Origin: JAPKZH01 sp963715635
GTDB taxonomy: Bacteria > Acidobacteriota > Aminicenantia > Aminicenantales > UBA4085
NCBI GenBank assembly: GCA_963715635.1
Contig: OY970261.1
Location: 1,922,001-1,986,000 of the forward strand
Reading direction: 5' to 3'
Length of the DNA stretch: 64,000 bases
The translations under genes and the position numbers were made by a program. This document shows, piece by piece, positions 41,310 to 50,307 of the stretch; within the stretch, counting starts at the first letter, position 1, and every line of letters begins with the position of its first letter. The notes under the pieces were generated by a model. It had not been told where the DNA came from. It searched no databases and saw only the letters and a list, made by a program, of their open reading frames with translations.

Positions 41310-42479
41310 TTAATCTCTTAGCTTCGCCATGGACACCGCTCCCAGCAATGGGCCGATACCAAGGAAGACAAAGGCCCACTGCCATCCGACTTGCTGGGAC
41401 AGCCAAGCAACGAGTTGGATGGAGACGACCGTGATCCCGAAGCCCAGGCCGTTCTGGATGGTCAGGGCCGTTCCCGTATACTCGGGTGTGCAGGAGACAG
41501 CCGCCAAGGCGGAAAATTGGGGCGAATCGGAAATGACGACCAAGCCCCACAGCAGGACAGCCGGAATGAGCAAGCCGGGAGGAAGCCGAAAAAGAAATCC
41601 GGACAGGCCGCAGAATATTGTCGAAGCGATGAGTGAAGCCAGCGCAACTTTGCGCTCGCCCACATATCGGGATATCCATCCGCCCAGGATGCAGCCGAAA
41701 ATTCCGATGCCGATTACCAGAAACGATGCCAGCGGAACGAAAGCCATGAATTGCGGACTGTTCTTGGAGAAACTCGCCGCAAGATAGAAAGAGACCAGAG
41801 ACCAAAACGCATAGAGCTCCCACATGTGACCGAAGTAGCCGAAGGCCTGAAGGCGGAACGTCCGGAATCGAAAAACCCGGAACGCCGCTCGTACGTCAAA
41901 TCCGGGGGTCTCTTTCAAATGTGGCCCGTCGGGAATGCCGAACAGGATCAACAGCCCGCCCAAGACGGCAAGAGCCGATGCGGTTAGCAATAAAAGCCTC
42001 CAGTCAAAGCGGGCGCCGACGGCAAAAATTAAATACGGAACGGCTGTCCCCAAGGTCAGCGCCCCTACCATAACGCCCAGCCTCCATCCCAGGTTTGTGC
42101 GGAACCACTGGGCGACAATCTTCATCCCGACCGGATAGACACCGGCCAGGGTCACGCCCGTGAGAAACCTTAGCGCCAGGGCCGCGCCGAAGTTCCCAGG
42201 AATCAAGGCAAATCCGGCATTGAAAAGAGCGCCCAGAAGCGCCGAAACAAAAAAGACTTTTCGCGATTTAAAAATATCGGCCAGATTCAGGAGCGCATAG
42301 AAAAAAGTCCCGCAGATAAAACCGAGCTGGACGGATATCGTCAGCCAGGAGGACCGGACATCATCCAAGCCCCAGATTTGTTTTAACACCGGAGCCGCGG
42401 CGGTGCCGGAGAACCATGTGGAGGATGCCAGAAAGACCGCGACCGAAACGAGAAGAAGCGCCCGGTTGGAATTCGTCAT
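41310..42479 (-). CDS. MFS transporter
   Basis: 389-residue major facilitator with about twelve membrane helices in two halves (PVLKQIWGLDDVRSSWLTISVQLGF at the start of the first, VFRFRTFRLQAFGYFGHMW at the second). The loop between helices 2 and 3 has the motif ADIFKSRKVFF, a variant of the family G-x-L-a-D-r-x-G-r motif. No substrate can be assigned. It is convergent with kbl (43-base gap) and divergent from the ABC importer, with about 130 bases between. No strong ribosome site is visible before its ATG. Confidence 0.87.
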   Translation of the reverse strand: MTNSNRALLLVSVAVFLASSTWFSGTAAAPVLKQIWGLDDVRSSWLTISVQLGFICGTFFYALLNLADIFKSRKVFFVSALLGALFNAGFALIPGNFGAALALRFLTGVTLAGVYPVGMKIVAQWFRTNLGWRLGVMVGALTLGTAVPYLIFAVGARFDWRLLLLTASALAVLGGLLILFGIPDGPHLKETPGFDVRAAFRVFRFRTFRLQAFGYFGHMWELYAFWSLVSFYLAASFSKNSPQFMAFVPLASFLVIGIGIFGCILGGWISRYVGERKVALASLIASTIFCGLSGFLFRLPPGLLIPAVLLWGLVVISDSPQFSALAAVSCTPEYTGTALTIQNGLGFGITVVSIQLVAWLSQQVGWQWAFVFLGIGPLLGAVSMAKLRD

Positions 42480-42567
42480 GGTCGAATCCGCGACATATGC
42501 GAGGACATAAAACCGGGCCGAGTATATCCCCGTGAGCCTTCAAAATCAATGGACCGCGTGCATTCTC

Positions 42568-42596
42568 TGGAAAGGCGGCCAAAAATTTTCTATAAT
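42568..42596 (+). promoter_or_regulatory. Candidate promoter of the ABC importer operon
   Basis: TGGAAA (42568-42573), 17-base spacer, perfect TATAAT (42591-42596). The start would be near 42603, leaving only some seven bases before the ATG at 42610. It would exclude the longer in-frame start at 42532. Confidence 0.45.
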
Positions 42597-42609
42597 AGGA
42601 TATTCCGCC

Positions 42610-43689
42610 ATGAAGCCGTTCATAAGAAGAGCTTGTTTGCCATTGGCCGCCGGCCTGATGGCCGTTTTGGCCTGCAGTTTGTTCGCTCCTCTATCGACAG
42701 CTCAAGATCAAAGGACCATCACGGACAGCCTGTCGAGGACCGTGACGATTCCCGGCAAAGTCGAGCGGGTTCTTTCCCTCCAGTCTGAGATCACGCGGCT
42801 GATTGTCGCGTTGGGGGCGGCGGACAGGCTGGTGGGAATCGACTATTTCCTTCGCACGAACGACCGCTTGTTCAGAATTGTCTATCCTCTCGAAACTCGG
42901 CTTCCTCTCGCTTCCATGGCCGATTATAACGTCAACATGGAAACCCTCATCCGCCTGAATCCCGATATCATCTTCGGCGCTCCCGAGGACAGGCAAGTCT
43001 GCGAATCTCTTCAGGCGAAAATGAAGGTCCCGGTCATCGCCCTGGCATCGATGGGACGTTTCGATAGGCTCTTCGAAGAAACAAAACTCCTTGGAGATAT
43101 CCTCGACCGCAAAGAGAAAGCCGCCGAGCTCATGGCCTATTTCAAGGAAATCCTGGGCCGTGTCCAGAACGTTGTTCTGGTTGAGCCGCCGGCGAAAAAG
43201 CCGCGCGTCTATCTTTCGTTTTACGGCGCATTGACAAAGACCATCGTCAACTACGAGCCGGTCAGTGCGGCCGGCGGAATCAACTTGGCTCAAAATCTTC
43301 TGCCTGCCTCCCTGGGCGTGGACAAGACCGTCGTCGATGTCGAGCAGATCATCAAGTGGAACCCCGACATCATCCTGATCCACGGCAATTATCCGCCCCG
43401 AGAAAGAATCGTCACTGTCGAGAATGTCCTCCGCGACCCGAGATTGACCAGCCTCGCCGCCGTCAAGAACAAAAAAGTCTTTTATACCTTTGGCTTCTGG
43501 AACTGGTGGGACATCGGGCAAGTGCTTGTCGAGACCTTGTATCTGGCCAAGCTGTTCTATCCTGAAAAATTCGCCGACGTTCGAATCGAGCGGGAGGGCA
43601 ACAAGATCTTCAAAAAAATCTATGGCCTCGATTCCGTTTATTCCTCGCTCTGCAACATCTTGAAATGCGACGAATGGGCGCATGAATAA
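42610..43689 (+). CDS. ABC importer substrate-binding protein, BtuF/FecB type
   Basis: 359-residue periplasmic binding protein with signal peptide (ACLPLAAGLMAVLACSLFAP). The mature protein starts ITDSLSRTVTIPGKVERVLSLQSEIT, the usual opening of iron-siderophore and cobalamin binding proteins, and has LNPDIIFG and WNPDIILIHG in the two lobes. ATG at 42610 is chosen because the signal peptide begins there. Its end overlaps the permease gene by 8 bases. With the permease and ATPase that follow, it forms a complete FecCD-type importer for a metal chelate or corrinoid. No cobalamin riboswitch or Fur box was found in the 130-base upstream gap. Confidence 0.9.
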   Translation: MKPFIRRACLPLAAGLMAVLACSLFAPLSTAQDQRTITDSLSRTVTIPGKVERVLSLQSEITRLIVALGAADRLVGIDYFLRTNDRLFRIVYPLETRLPLASMADYNVNMETLIRLNPDIIFGAPEDRQVCESLQAKMKVPVIALASMGRFDRLFEETKLLGDILDRKEKAAELMAYFKEILGRVQNVVLVEPPAKKPRVYLSFYGALTKTIVNYEPVSAAGGINLAQNLLPASLGVDKTVVDVEQIIKWNPDIILIHGNYPPRERIVTVENVLRDPRLTSLAAVKNKKVFYTFGFWNWWDIGQVLVETLYLAKLFYPEKFADVRIEREGNKIFKKIYGLDSVYSSLCNILKCDEWAHE

Positions 43690-44692
43690 TCAGCGATCGC
43701 GCACGCTCAGCCTCTTCGTTTACCTCCTTCCCCTGCTCATTTTTCTTCTGTCCCTCTGCGTTGGGACTGTCCACATTCCCATTAAAGATTTGTTGAAAAC
43801 GCTCATCTCCCCGATCTTTCCCTCTTTGAAGCAAGGGCTCCCTGCCAACTCGCTCAATATCATCTTTAACGTCCGGATTCCGAGGCTGCTGCTGGGCTTG
43901 GCGGTCGGGGCCTCGTTATCCGTTTCCGGGGCTTCGCTTCAGGCCCTTTTCAAGAATCCCCTCGTCAATGAGTACATCCTCGGCATTTCCTCCGGAGCCG
44001 CTTTTGGCGCAGCGCTGTCGATGGTATTTTTTGGGGGAAATGTTCCGCCTCAAATTTCGGCATTTGTCTTTGCCATCATCGCCGTCCTCATCGTCCTGCT
44101 CATTGCCAGAAAATCAGACTCGCCCATCATCGCCCTTCTCCTCACCGGAGTCATTGTTTCGGCCTTTTTTTCTGCCCTTCTGTCGCTCGTAGAATTCTTG
44201 GCCAGCCCCTATGAACTCCAGGCCTTGTTCAATTGGCTGATGGGGAACCTGTGGAAGGCAGGCTGGGCGGACCTGGCCATCTCTCTACCTCTGATAGGAG
44301 TCGGGATTCTCGTTCTCGTTCTGATGCGGTGGAGGTTAAACGTCCTATCCATGAGCGATGAGGAGGCCCGATCCCTGGGCATCAACATCCGCAAAGAAAA
44401 GTTGTTGGTGATCTTCTTGACAGCCTTGATCACCGCTGCGGCCACGGCCGTGGCCGGCATCATCGGCTGGATCGGCCTCATCATTCCCCATCTTGTCCGG
44501 ATGATGGTGGGGGTGGACAATAGAAAAGTCGTCCCGATGTCCGCCGCGCTTGGCGCCAGCTTCCTGATGGTCGCCGACAATATCACCCGGAGTTTCGCCT
44601 CCTTCGAAGTGCCCGTGGGAATTTTCACCAGCCTCATCGGCATCCCGTTCTTCATCGTCCTCCTCAGAAAATCGAAGAAGGCCTGGCTATGA
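43682..44692 (+). CDS. FecCD-type ABC transporter permease
   Basis: 336-residue membrane permease with the typical run of helices and the family segments NVRIPRLLLGLAVGASLSVSGASLQ, NEYILGISSGAAFGA and AGIIGWIGLIIPHLVRMMVG, the last being the coupling region to the ATPase. It forms the channel of the importer whose binding protein is upstream and whose ATPase follows, overlapping both (8 and 4 bases), so the three are translated together. Homologues carry ferric siderophores, heme or vitamin B12. Confidence 0.93.
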   Translation: MNNQRSRTLSLFVYLLPLLIFLLSLCVGTVHIPIKDLLKTLISPIFPSLKQGLPANSLNIIFNVRIPRLLLGLAVGASLSVSGASLQALFKNPLVNEYILGISSGAAFGAALSMVFFGGNVPPQISAFVFAIIAVLIVLLIARKSDSPIIALLLTGVIVSAFFSALLSLVEFLASPYELQALFNWLMGNLWKAGWADLAISLPLIGVGILVLVLMRWRLNVLSMSDEEARSLGINIRKEKLLVIFLTALITAAATAVAGIIGWIGLIIPHLVRMMVGVDNRKVVPMSAALGASFLMVADNITRSFASFEVPVGIFTSLIGIPFFIVLLRKSKKAWL

Positions 44693-45447
44693 GTGTCACG
44701 GTCCAGAACCTCACCTACCGTTACCGGAACTTCTCGCTCCGCATCGAACACCTTCAGTTTGAAAGCGCCAAGATGACCTCGATCGTCGGCCCCAACGGCG
44801 CGGGGAAGACGACGTTCCTGAAATGCATCAGCGCCATCCTTCCCGCGGCCAAGGGCTCGCTGTTTATCGATGGGCGGGATATCGGCGCCATGCGGGAGAA
44901 CGAACGGGCCAGGCTCCTGGCCTATGTTCCCCAAGAACACGCCTCGGCCTTCAACTACACCGTTCTGGATTTTGTCCTGATGGGGCGGGCCGCTTATCTC
45001 CCGATATTCTCCTCTCCATCCCCCGGCGACGTCACGATCGCCCAGGAAGCCCTCGAGTTTGTCTCATTGGGGCATTTTGCATCGCGGCCCTACTTCCAGC
45101 TCAGCAGCGGCGAGCGGCGGCTGGTTCTGATCGCACGGGCCCTGGCCCAGAAATCCAATATCCTCATCCTTGACGAGCCCACCTCGTTCCTCGACCCCAA
45201 GCACGAAACCGAGATCCTGGCGCTGGCTAAAAAGCTGGCCGAAGAAAAAAAGAAAACCATTATAGTCACGCTTCACAACCTGGACATGGCGGTAAAATAT
45301 TCCGATGCCATGGTCTTCATGAAAGAAGGCCGGGTGGTCGCGTTCGGAAAGCCGGACGACATTCTCGATGAGGCCCTTTTGGAGAATGTTTACGAAATCA
45401 AAATGAGCATCATCCGGTATGACGGCCGAACATTCATCGTCAAATGA
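44689..45447 (+). CDS. ABC transporter ATP-binding protein of the metal-chelate importer
   Basis: 252-residue ATPase with Walker A GPNGAGKTT, signature LSSGERRLVLIARAL (Ser in place of the second Gly of LSGGE), Walker B ILILDEPTSFLD and switch His in TLHNLDMA. The ATGA overlap with the permease stop shows translational coupling. It energises the FecCD-type importer. The C-terminal part (GKPDDILDEALLENVYEI) is typical of FepC/BtuD-like ATPases. Confidence 0.93.
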   Translation: MSVTVQNLTYRYRNFSLRIEHLQFESAKMTSIVGPNGAGKTTFLKCISAILPAAKGSLFIDGRDIGAMRENERARLLAYVPQEHASAFNYTVLDFVLMGRAAYLPIFSSPSPGDVTIAQEALEFVSLGHFASRPYFQLSSGERRLVLIARALAQKSNILILDEPTSFLDPKHETEILALAKKLAEEKKKTIIVTLHNLDMAVKYSDAMVFMKEGRVVAFGKPDDILDEALLENVYEIKMSIIRYDGRTFIVK

Positions 45448-45562
45448 GGGGCTCAGGGTATTCCGCTCACCCGGCCAAAAGAAAGCGGCTGACTTTACTT
45501 TTTTTATCGATTTATGGTATTATAAACGCTGGCTCTTGCCTAACGATTCAAAAACCAATCAT

Positions 45563-45591
45563 TTGATTCTTGTGACGGGATCGTTTATAAT
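45563..45591 (+). promoter_or_regulatory. Promoter of the DAK2-DegV gene
   Basis: TTGATT (45563-45568), 17-base spacer, perfect TATAAT (45586-45591). Transcription would start near 45598, about nine bases before the ATG at 45607, so the message would be nearly leaderless; there is no ribosome site. Confidence 0.65.
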
Positions 45592-45606
45592 GAAGCGGGT
45601 TTGAAG

Positions 45607-47385
45607 ATGAAGATCAACTACCTCAACGGAAACAGGCTCTACTATGCCGTTCTCGCCGGCGGCCATGCCGTCATCCAGGACCAGACCTATTTGAATAAAA
45701 TCAACGTCTTCCCGGTGGCGGACTCGGACACCGGCACGAACCTCGCTTCAACAATGAAGGCCATCGCCGAAGGCGCGGTCGCCAACCGGTCCATCAAAGC
45801 CACGTTGAAGTCGATCGCCAATGCCGCCCTCAGCGGCGCCCAAGGCAACTCCGGGATCATTTTTGCCCAATTTATCCACGGCATGAGCAAAGAGACGGAG
45901 CACGAGTTCAAGCTCTCCACCAAGGCCTTCGGTGAAGCCGCCAAAAGGGCTGTTCATTACGTCCACAAGGCGATTGTCACCCCCGTCGAAGGAACAATGA
46001 TCACAGTCATCCGGGATTGGGCCGAGGCTGTTTATCAGAAACGGACGCAGACCTCGGATTTCTCCGAACTCCTGACTGATTCTCTTCCTGTTGCCCAGAA
46101 ATCGCTGAAAGAGACAACTTACAAGCTCCAAGTCCTAGCCCGAGCCGGCGTCGTCGATGCCGGAGCGAAAGGCTTTGTCGATTTTCTGGAGGGAATCGTC
46201 CACTTCATGAAAAAGGGCAAGCTGTCCCGAATTCCGAAGATGGAGGTCATGCCGACGCATGAAGAAATTCGGATTCCATCGGCCAATGAATCGCTGGAAT
46301 ACCGCTACTGCTCCGAGGCCCTGCTGGCCGGACAAGCCCTCGATGCCGACAAAATCCGGGGCATCGTCCAGCAGTACGGCGGGTCCGCGGTCGTCGCCGG
46401 CTCCGAGGAAAAGGTCCGGATCCATGTCCATACCAATGATCCCTCCCGCCTCTTCTTCACGCTCAAGGACTACGGCTCCATCATCCAAATCAAAGCAGAG
46501 GACATGCGGAAGCAGCACGAAGCGGCCTATTCTCCCAAAGCGAAAATCGCCCTCCTCACGGACTCCTCCTGCGACCTCCCCCAATCTGTCCTGGACGAGC
46601 GCCAGATTCATGTCGTGCCTTTTCTTCTATCGTTCGGTTCGACCCAATTTTTGGACAAAATTACTATCACGGCCGACCAATTTTATGGGTTCATGAAGAC
46701 AGCCAAGGACATTCCGACGACCGCCCAGCCGCCTATCCAAGGAGTGCAAAATTTCCTCGCCTTCCTGGCGAGTCACTATGACTCGATCATCGTCCTGAGC
46801 ATCTCGGATAAGCTTACGGGCTTCTATAATATGTGCTTGAAAATCGCCGAAAAGATGCCCGGCAAAAAAATCAGCGTGATCAATTCCCGGCATATCTCCG
46901 CCTCCCTCGGCCTGCTTGTGGCGCGGGCCTCGGAAAAGGTCCTGGCCGGAGTTCCTCATGATGAGATCGTCAAGGACATCGAGACTTGGATTCCCAAAAC
47001 CAAGATTATCGTAGACGTGGAAACCTTGAAATACATGGTCCGCGGCGGGCGCGTCAGCCCGGCCAAGGGACTTATTGCAAAAATCCTGAATCTCAAGCCG
47101 ATCATCGAGTTGGACAAAGAAGGAAAAACGACAGCGGTCGGAAAATCCTTCAGCCGCAAGGCCAACATGGTGAAAATCCTGAAGCGGATTCGGGCGCTGG
47201 CCCAAAAAGAAAAGATCTGGGGCTATGCGGTCGTCCATGCCCGGAATCCTGAGCGGGCCAATCTGTACGAACAAAAGCTTACGGATATGCTGCATAGGAA
47301 GCCCGCTTTTGTCATGGATGTGGCCCCCGTCATCGGCGTCCACAGCGGCATCGGGGCGGTCGCCGTCGCGCTCCTGTCCGAATAA
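45607..47385 (+). CDS. DAK2-DegV fusion protein (fatty acid kinase-like)
   Basis: 592 residues. The N-terminal 210 are a DAK2/DhaL nucleotide-binding domain (INVFPVADSDTGTNL with metal Asp residues, ALSGAQGNSGIIF). A linker domain follows to about residue 310, and then a full DegV domain (IALLTDSSCDLP, VVPFLLSFG, LSISDKLTGFYN, GRVSPAKGLI). In Gram-positive bacteria, fatty acid kinase uses separate FakA (DAK2) and FakB (DegV, fatty-acid binding) proteins. Here the two lie in one chain, suggesting a self-contained fatty acid kinase feeding phospholipid synthesis. ATG at 45607 is preferred over a TTG two codons earlier. It is transcribed from its own promoter. Confidence 0.9.
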   Translation: MKINYLNGNRLYYAVLAGGHAVIQDQTYLNKINVFPVADSDTGTNLASTMKAIAEGAVANRSIKATLKSIANAALSGAQGNSGIIFAQFIHGMSKETEHEFKLSTKAFGEAAKRAVHYVHKAIVTPVEGTMITVIRDWAEAVYQKRTQTSDFSELLTDSLPVAQKSLKETTYKLQVLARAGVVDAGAKGFVDFLEGIVHFMKKGKLSRIPKMEVMPTHEEIRIPSANESLEYRYCSEALLAGQALDADKIRGIVQQYGGSAVVAGSEEKVRIHVHTNDPSRLFFTLKDYGSIIQIKAEDMRKQHEAAYSPKAKIALLTDSSCDLPQSVLDERQIHVVPFLLSFGSTQFLDKITITADQFYGFMKTAKDIPTTAQPPIQGVQNFLAFLASHYDSIIVLSISDKLTGFYNMCLKIAEKMPGKKISVINSRHISASLGLLVARASEKVLAGVPHDEIVKDIETWIPKTKIIVDVETLKYMVRGGRVSPAKGLIAKILNLKPIIELDKEGKTTAVGKSFSRKANMVKILKRIRALAQKEKIWGYAVVHARNPERANLYEQKLTDMLHRKPAFVMDVAPVIGVHSGIGAVAVALLSE

Positions 47386-47421
47386 AGAACGGCAAGATTT
47401 CCGAAAATCATAGGCTTTGAT

Positions 47422-48198
47422 GTGAGCATGCCAACGTATATTCTCTATTCGGCCCTGGCAGTTTTTTTCTATATGACGGGATTGTTTTTTATCGCTTTGG
47501 CCGGTAAGGACAATTCCATCGCGGACATCGGCTGGGGTCTCGGCTTTGTCCTGGTGGCGCTGCTGAGCTTTTTCCTTGAGCCGCGATACACGTCTCGCCA
47601 TCTCCTTGTCGTCGGACTCGTCATCATCTGGGGCATCCGACTGGCCGGGCACATCGGCTTCAGGAACCGCAAGCGCGGCGAAGATTTCCGCTATGCAAAA
47701 TGGCGCGAACAATGGGGGCGATGGTTCATTGTCCGAAGCTATCTTCAGGTATTCCTTCTCCAAGGATTGATTCTTCTGCTCATCTCCTATTCCGTCCTGG
47801 TGGTCAACCACTCCACGGAACGCGGCTGGAGGGTCCTCGATGTCATCGGGCTCGTCCTTTGGCTGATCGGCTTTTTGTTCGAGGCCGTGGGCGATGATCA
47901 GTTGACCCGCTTTAAAAAGAACCCCGCCAACAAGGGCAAGGTCATCACGACGGGTTTATGGAAAACCACCAGGCACCCCAACTACTTCGGCGAGTCGGCG
48001 ATGTGGTGGGGGATCTTTTTGATCGCCCTGTCCGTCAAGAACGGTTGGACGGCCGTCATCAGCCCGGTCGTGATCACCTTCATGTTGCTCAAGGTTTCGG
48101 GAGTGCCTATGCTCGAAAAAAAATATGCCGGGAACCGGGAATTCAAGGAATACGCGAGAAAAACGAGTGTGTTTGTCCCCTGGTTTCCCAAAAAATGA
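47422..48198 (+). CDS. DUF1295 membrane protein, steroid-5-alpha-reductase-like
   Basis: 258-residue membrane protein with six or seven hydrophobic helices and the C-terminal signature TTGLWKTTRHPNYFGE, shared by DUF1295 proteins and steroid reductase / isoprenylcysteine methyltransferase relatives. DSIADIGWG-like sequence (NSIADIGWGLGFV) in the second helix is also typical. The reaction is unknown; lipid double-bond reduction is the usual guess. The start may be GTG at 47422 or ATG at 47428. The DUF2177 gene follows after 7 bases, so the two are one transcript. Confidence 0.87.
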   Translation: MSMPTYILYSALAVFFYMTGLFFIALAGKDNSIADIGWGLGFVLVALLSFFLEPRYTSRHLLVVGLVIIWGIRLAGHIGFRNRKRGEDFRYAKWREQWGRWFIVRSYLQVFLLQGLILLLISYSVLVVNHSTERGWRVLDVIGLVLWLIGFLFEAVGDDQLTRFKKNPANKGKVITTGLWKTTRHPNYFGESAMWWGIFLIALSVKNGWTAVISPVVITFMLLKVSGVPMLEKKYAGNREFKEYARKTSVFVPWFPKK

Positions 48199-48205
48199 GG
48201 GACCC

Positions 48206-48628
48206 ATGATATTTATTCCCTATGCCCTGCTCTGGGTGTTATCGTTTGTGTTTACCAGCACCATCGATGCCGTCTGGCACCTCGTTCTCTTCGGCAAAAT
48301 CTATTCCAGGGGTATCAAGCCTTTGGCCCGCATGAGCGGCGACAAAATGGCCTTCAACGCCTTAGCCGGAATCATATCTCAGGTGCTTGTCGTCACCAGC
48401 CTGGTCGTCATCGTTCTTTATAAAATCCAGAACGGGACTCTCCTGGAAGCCACGTTTGTCGGCGCCCTCGCCGGAATCCTGGCAATCACAGTCTACGGTG
48501 TGACGAATTATGCACTGTTTAAAGACTGGGGACTCGACATCACCATCCTGGAGGTCGTCTGGGGGCCGATCCTGGGCGGACTGAGCGGCGCCTTCGCCTT
48601 CTGGATGAAGTCGCTGCTGATCAAATAA
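48206..48628 (+). CDS. DUF2177 small membrane protein
   Basis: 140 residues with four membrane helices; starts IPYALLWVLSFVFTSTIDAVWH and has GVTNYALFKDWGLDITILEVVWG, the conserved DUF2177 segment. The function is unknown. DUF2177 and DUF1295 genes commonly sit together near lipid or carotenoid-like genes, and here they are adjacent with a 7-base gap. ATG at 48206 has GAGGGA directly upstream. A hairpin terminator follows at 48667. Confidence 0.85.
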   Translation: MIFIPYALLWVLSFVFTSTIDAVWHLVLFGKIYSRGIKPLARMSGDKMAFNALAGIISQVLVVTSLVVIVLYKIQNGTLLEATFVGALAGILAITVYGVTNYALFKDWGLDITILEVVWGPILGGLSGAFAFWMKSLLIK

Positions 48629-48666
48629 GATACGTAGGTCTCTCCTCTCTCGCGTGGGGGAATTCG

Positions 48667-48690
48667 GGAGTCCCTGACGGACTCCTTTCT
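48667..48690 (+). terminator. Hairpin terminator after the DUF1295-DUF2177 genes
   Basis: A perfect 7-bp stem, GGAGTCC and GGACTCC, over a CTGAC loop is followed by TTTCT. It lies 38 bases past the DUF2177 stop and 40 bases before the mscL stop on the other strand. Confidence 0.55.
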
Positions 48691-48730
48691 GCATAACCTA
48701 CACAAAATGGAAGAGGGCCGAATATCTTTT

Positions 48731-49171
48731 TTAGGGCTTGAGCTGTGAGGTGCAGTTGGGGCAGCGGACGGCCTTGATCGGGATGACGGAAAAGCAGAAG
48801 GGGCATTCCTTGGTCGTCGGGACGGCGTGCGCCTCGGCCGGCTTGCGCCTGAGCTTGTTGACCTGCTTGACCAAGAGAAACATCACCAGCGCCACGATCA
48901 GAAAATCGATAAAAACGTTCAGAAAAATGCCGTAGTTGATCGTCGCCGCGCCGGCCGCTTTGGCTTCAGCCAACGTAGCATAGGACTTACCGGACAGGTT
49001 GATGAATAGGCTGGCGAAATCGACCTTCCCGAGCAGCAGCCCGATGGGAGGCATGATCACATCGTTCACCAGGGAGCTGACGATCTTGCCAAAAGCGCCG
49101 CCCAGGATGAAACCGATGGCCAGGTCGAGCAGGCTCCCCTTCATGGCGAATTCCTTGAATTCTTTAAGCAT
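48731..49171 (-). CDS. mscL: Large-conductance mechanosensitive channel with C-terminal zinc ribbon
   Basis: 146-residue MscL, a homopentameric channel that opens under membrane tension to release solutes in hypo-osmotic shock. The N-terminal helix and first membrane span (LKEFKEFAMKGSLLDLAIGFILGGAFGKIV) and the second span (FIDFLIVALVMFLLV) are typical. The C-terminal helix bundle is replaced or extended by a CPFC...CPNC zinc ribbon at about residues 121-142, which E. coli MscL lacks. AAGGAGG precedes the ATG. It is convergent with the DUF2177 gene and stands alone. Confidence 0.95.
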   Translation of the reverse strand: MLKEFKEFAMKGSLLDLAIGFILGGAFGKIVSSLVNDVIMPPIGLLLGKVDFASLFINLSGKSYATLAEAKAAGAATINYGIFLNVFIDFLIVALVMFLLVKQVNKLRRKPAEAHAVPTTKECPFCFSVIPIKAVRCPNCTSQLKP

Positions 49172-49335
49172 CCGACCTCCTTTCTAAATTGAGAAAATTT
49201 TCCCGAGAAATCGCCATAACTATAAAGCGACTGCCGCATCTCGTCAACCGCCGGCCGTCCGAGCTACAATTCTAAGCGCTTTTATTATAAAATGAACGCG
49301 GCTGATCCGAAGATCTACGACGAGGAGTTAACGGG

Positions 49336-50307
49336 ATGAAAAAAACCATTTTGACGCTCTTCATCATGCAGCTGTTTGTCCACTCTCTCCCGGCCCAGGT
49401 GGCCAGCCTTTCTCATCTGTTCCTGCTGGGCAGAGGGGTCAAGGACCTCGACGGCGATTCTCTTGCCGATAAGATCGCGCTTTGTATCGTCATTCCCGAC
49501 AACGCCAATGCCTACGAGCTGGCCGTCGCCTCCGACATCGCCTCGCGGGCCAACCTGGAAAGCCTGGCCCAGGACTTTTCCCTGGTCAAACGGGAGTCCG
49601 ATATTTCGCGCATCGAACGCCTGGAAAACCCCATTTTCATCGGAACCAATGTCAAATGGCTCAAGGACGCCATAAAGGATGAAGACATCCTCGTGCCCAC
49701 GCTCGGGCCGAACCAGGGCCTGGTCGCCGTTTTTTCTATGAAGAACCAGAACGGCGTTATTCTTATCGCCAGCAGTGAAGACGCTCTCCTCCAGACGGGC
49801 CGCGCATTCTTCCTCCGTTGGCCCTATTTTTGGGAGATCTGGGGACGGGAGGAAGGAACGACTTATGCTTCTCTTGAAAAGGACATCACTCAGTTCTTGG
49901 CAGCGGAAGGCGTGAACCTTCAAAAGACCATCATCAAATCGGTCCTCTACGAATTCCCTCCCCTGAAAAAGAGCCCGGCTGCCCTCAAGAAACTATCGTT
50001 CAATTCGGGCGAGATCAAGGACCTGACCATAGAGATCTACTTCACCGACGAAGACGACCAGGGGAAATCGTCTAGGGCGTTCGGGACGCTCCTCCAGCAG
50101 CACCAGAAGGGCCAAAAAACGAGACGTCCTGTCCTACCCCGGATGCGCTCAATTGACCCTCTCGCTCCGCTACGGAAAAAAGAACCTGCAGACGGTCATC
50201 CCACGCCTGGGGTTCCCCAGGCGGATGCTGACGCCTTCTTTCAAGGACTCGCCGAGGGCGGATGGGGCCGGCAAAGAGTTCGACCTGCTCAGCCTTTTGA
50301 CGACTAA
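49336..50307 (+). CDS. N-terminal part of a frameshifted M14 carboxypeptidase-like protein
   Basis: Signal peptide (TILTLFIMQLFVHSLPAQ), then about 240 real residues: VKDLDGDSLADKIALCIVIPDN, ELAVASDIASRANLE and NPIFIGTN. These resemble N-terminal ligand-binding or BcsB-like domains found on some large secreted proteins, but the match is weak. After about 50112 the frame becomes basic nonsense (QKTRRPVLPRMRS) and stops at 50307, whereas the next frame continues the protein. ATG at 49336 has GAGGAG upstream, and TACAAT at 49265-49270 may be its -10 box. Confidence 0.78.
   Translation: MKKTILTLFIMQLFVHSLPAQVASLSHLFLLGRGVKDLDGDSLADKIALCIVIPDNANAYELAVASDIASRANLESLAQDFSLVKRESDISRIERLENPIFIGTNVKWLKDAIKDEDILVPTLGPNQGLVAVFSMKNQNGVILIASSEDALLQTGRAFFLRWPYFWEIWGREEGTTYASLEKDITQFLAAEGVNLQKTIIKSVLYEFPPLKKSPAALKKLSFNSGEIKDLTIEIYFTDEDDQGKSSRAFGTLLQQHQKGQKTRRPVLPRMRSIDPLAPLRKKEPADGHPTPGVPQADADAFFQGLAEGGWGRQRVRPAQPFDD

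Noticed and set aside
42480..42609. Cobalamin riboswitch or Fur box before the FecCD-type importer
   Set aside because: The gap is only about 130 bases, and no B12-box-like or Fur-like sequence was recognised.
46627..47811. Long open frame on the minus strand opposite the DAK2-DegV gene
   Set aside because: His/Asp-rich composition typical of an antisense shadow; the plus-strand protein has clear domains over the whole stretch.
50114..50120. A-AAA-AAC heptamer at the break in the M14 gene, as a programmed -1 frameshift site
   Set aside because: The heptamer is not in the required register with the upstream frame, and joining the parts needs a +1 shift, not -1.
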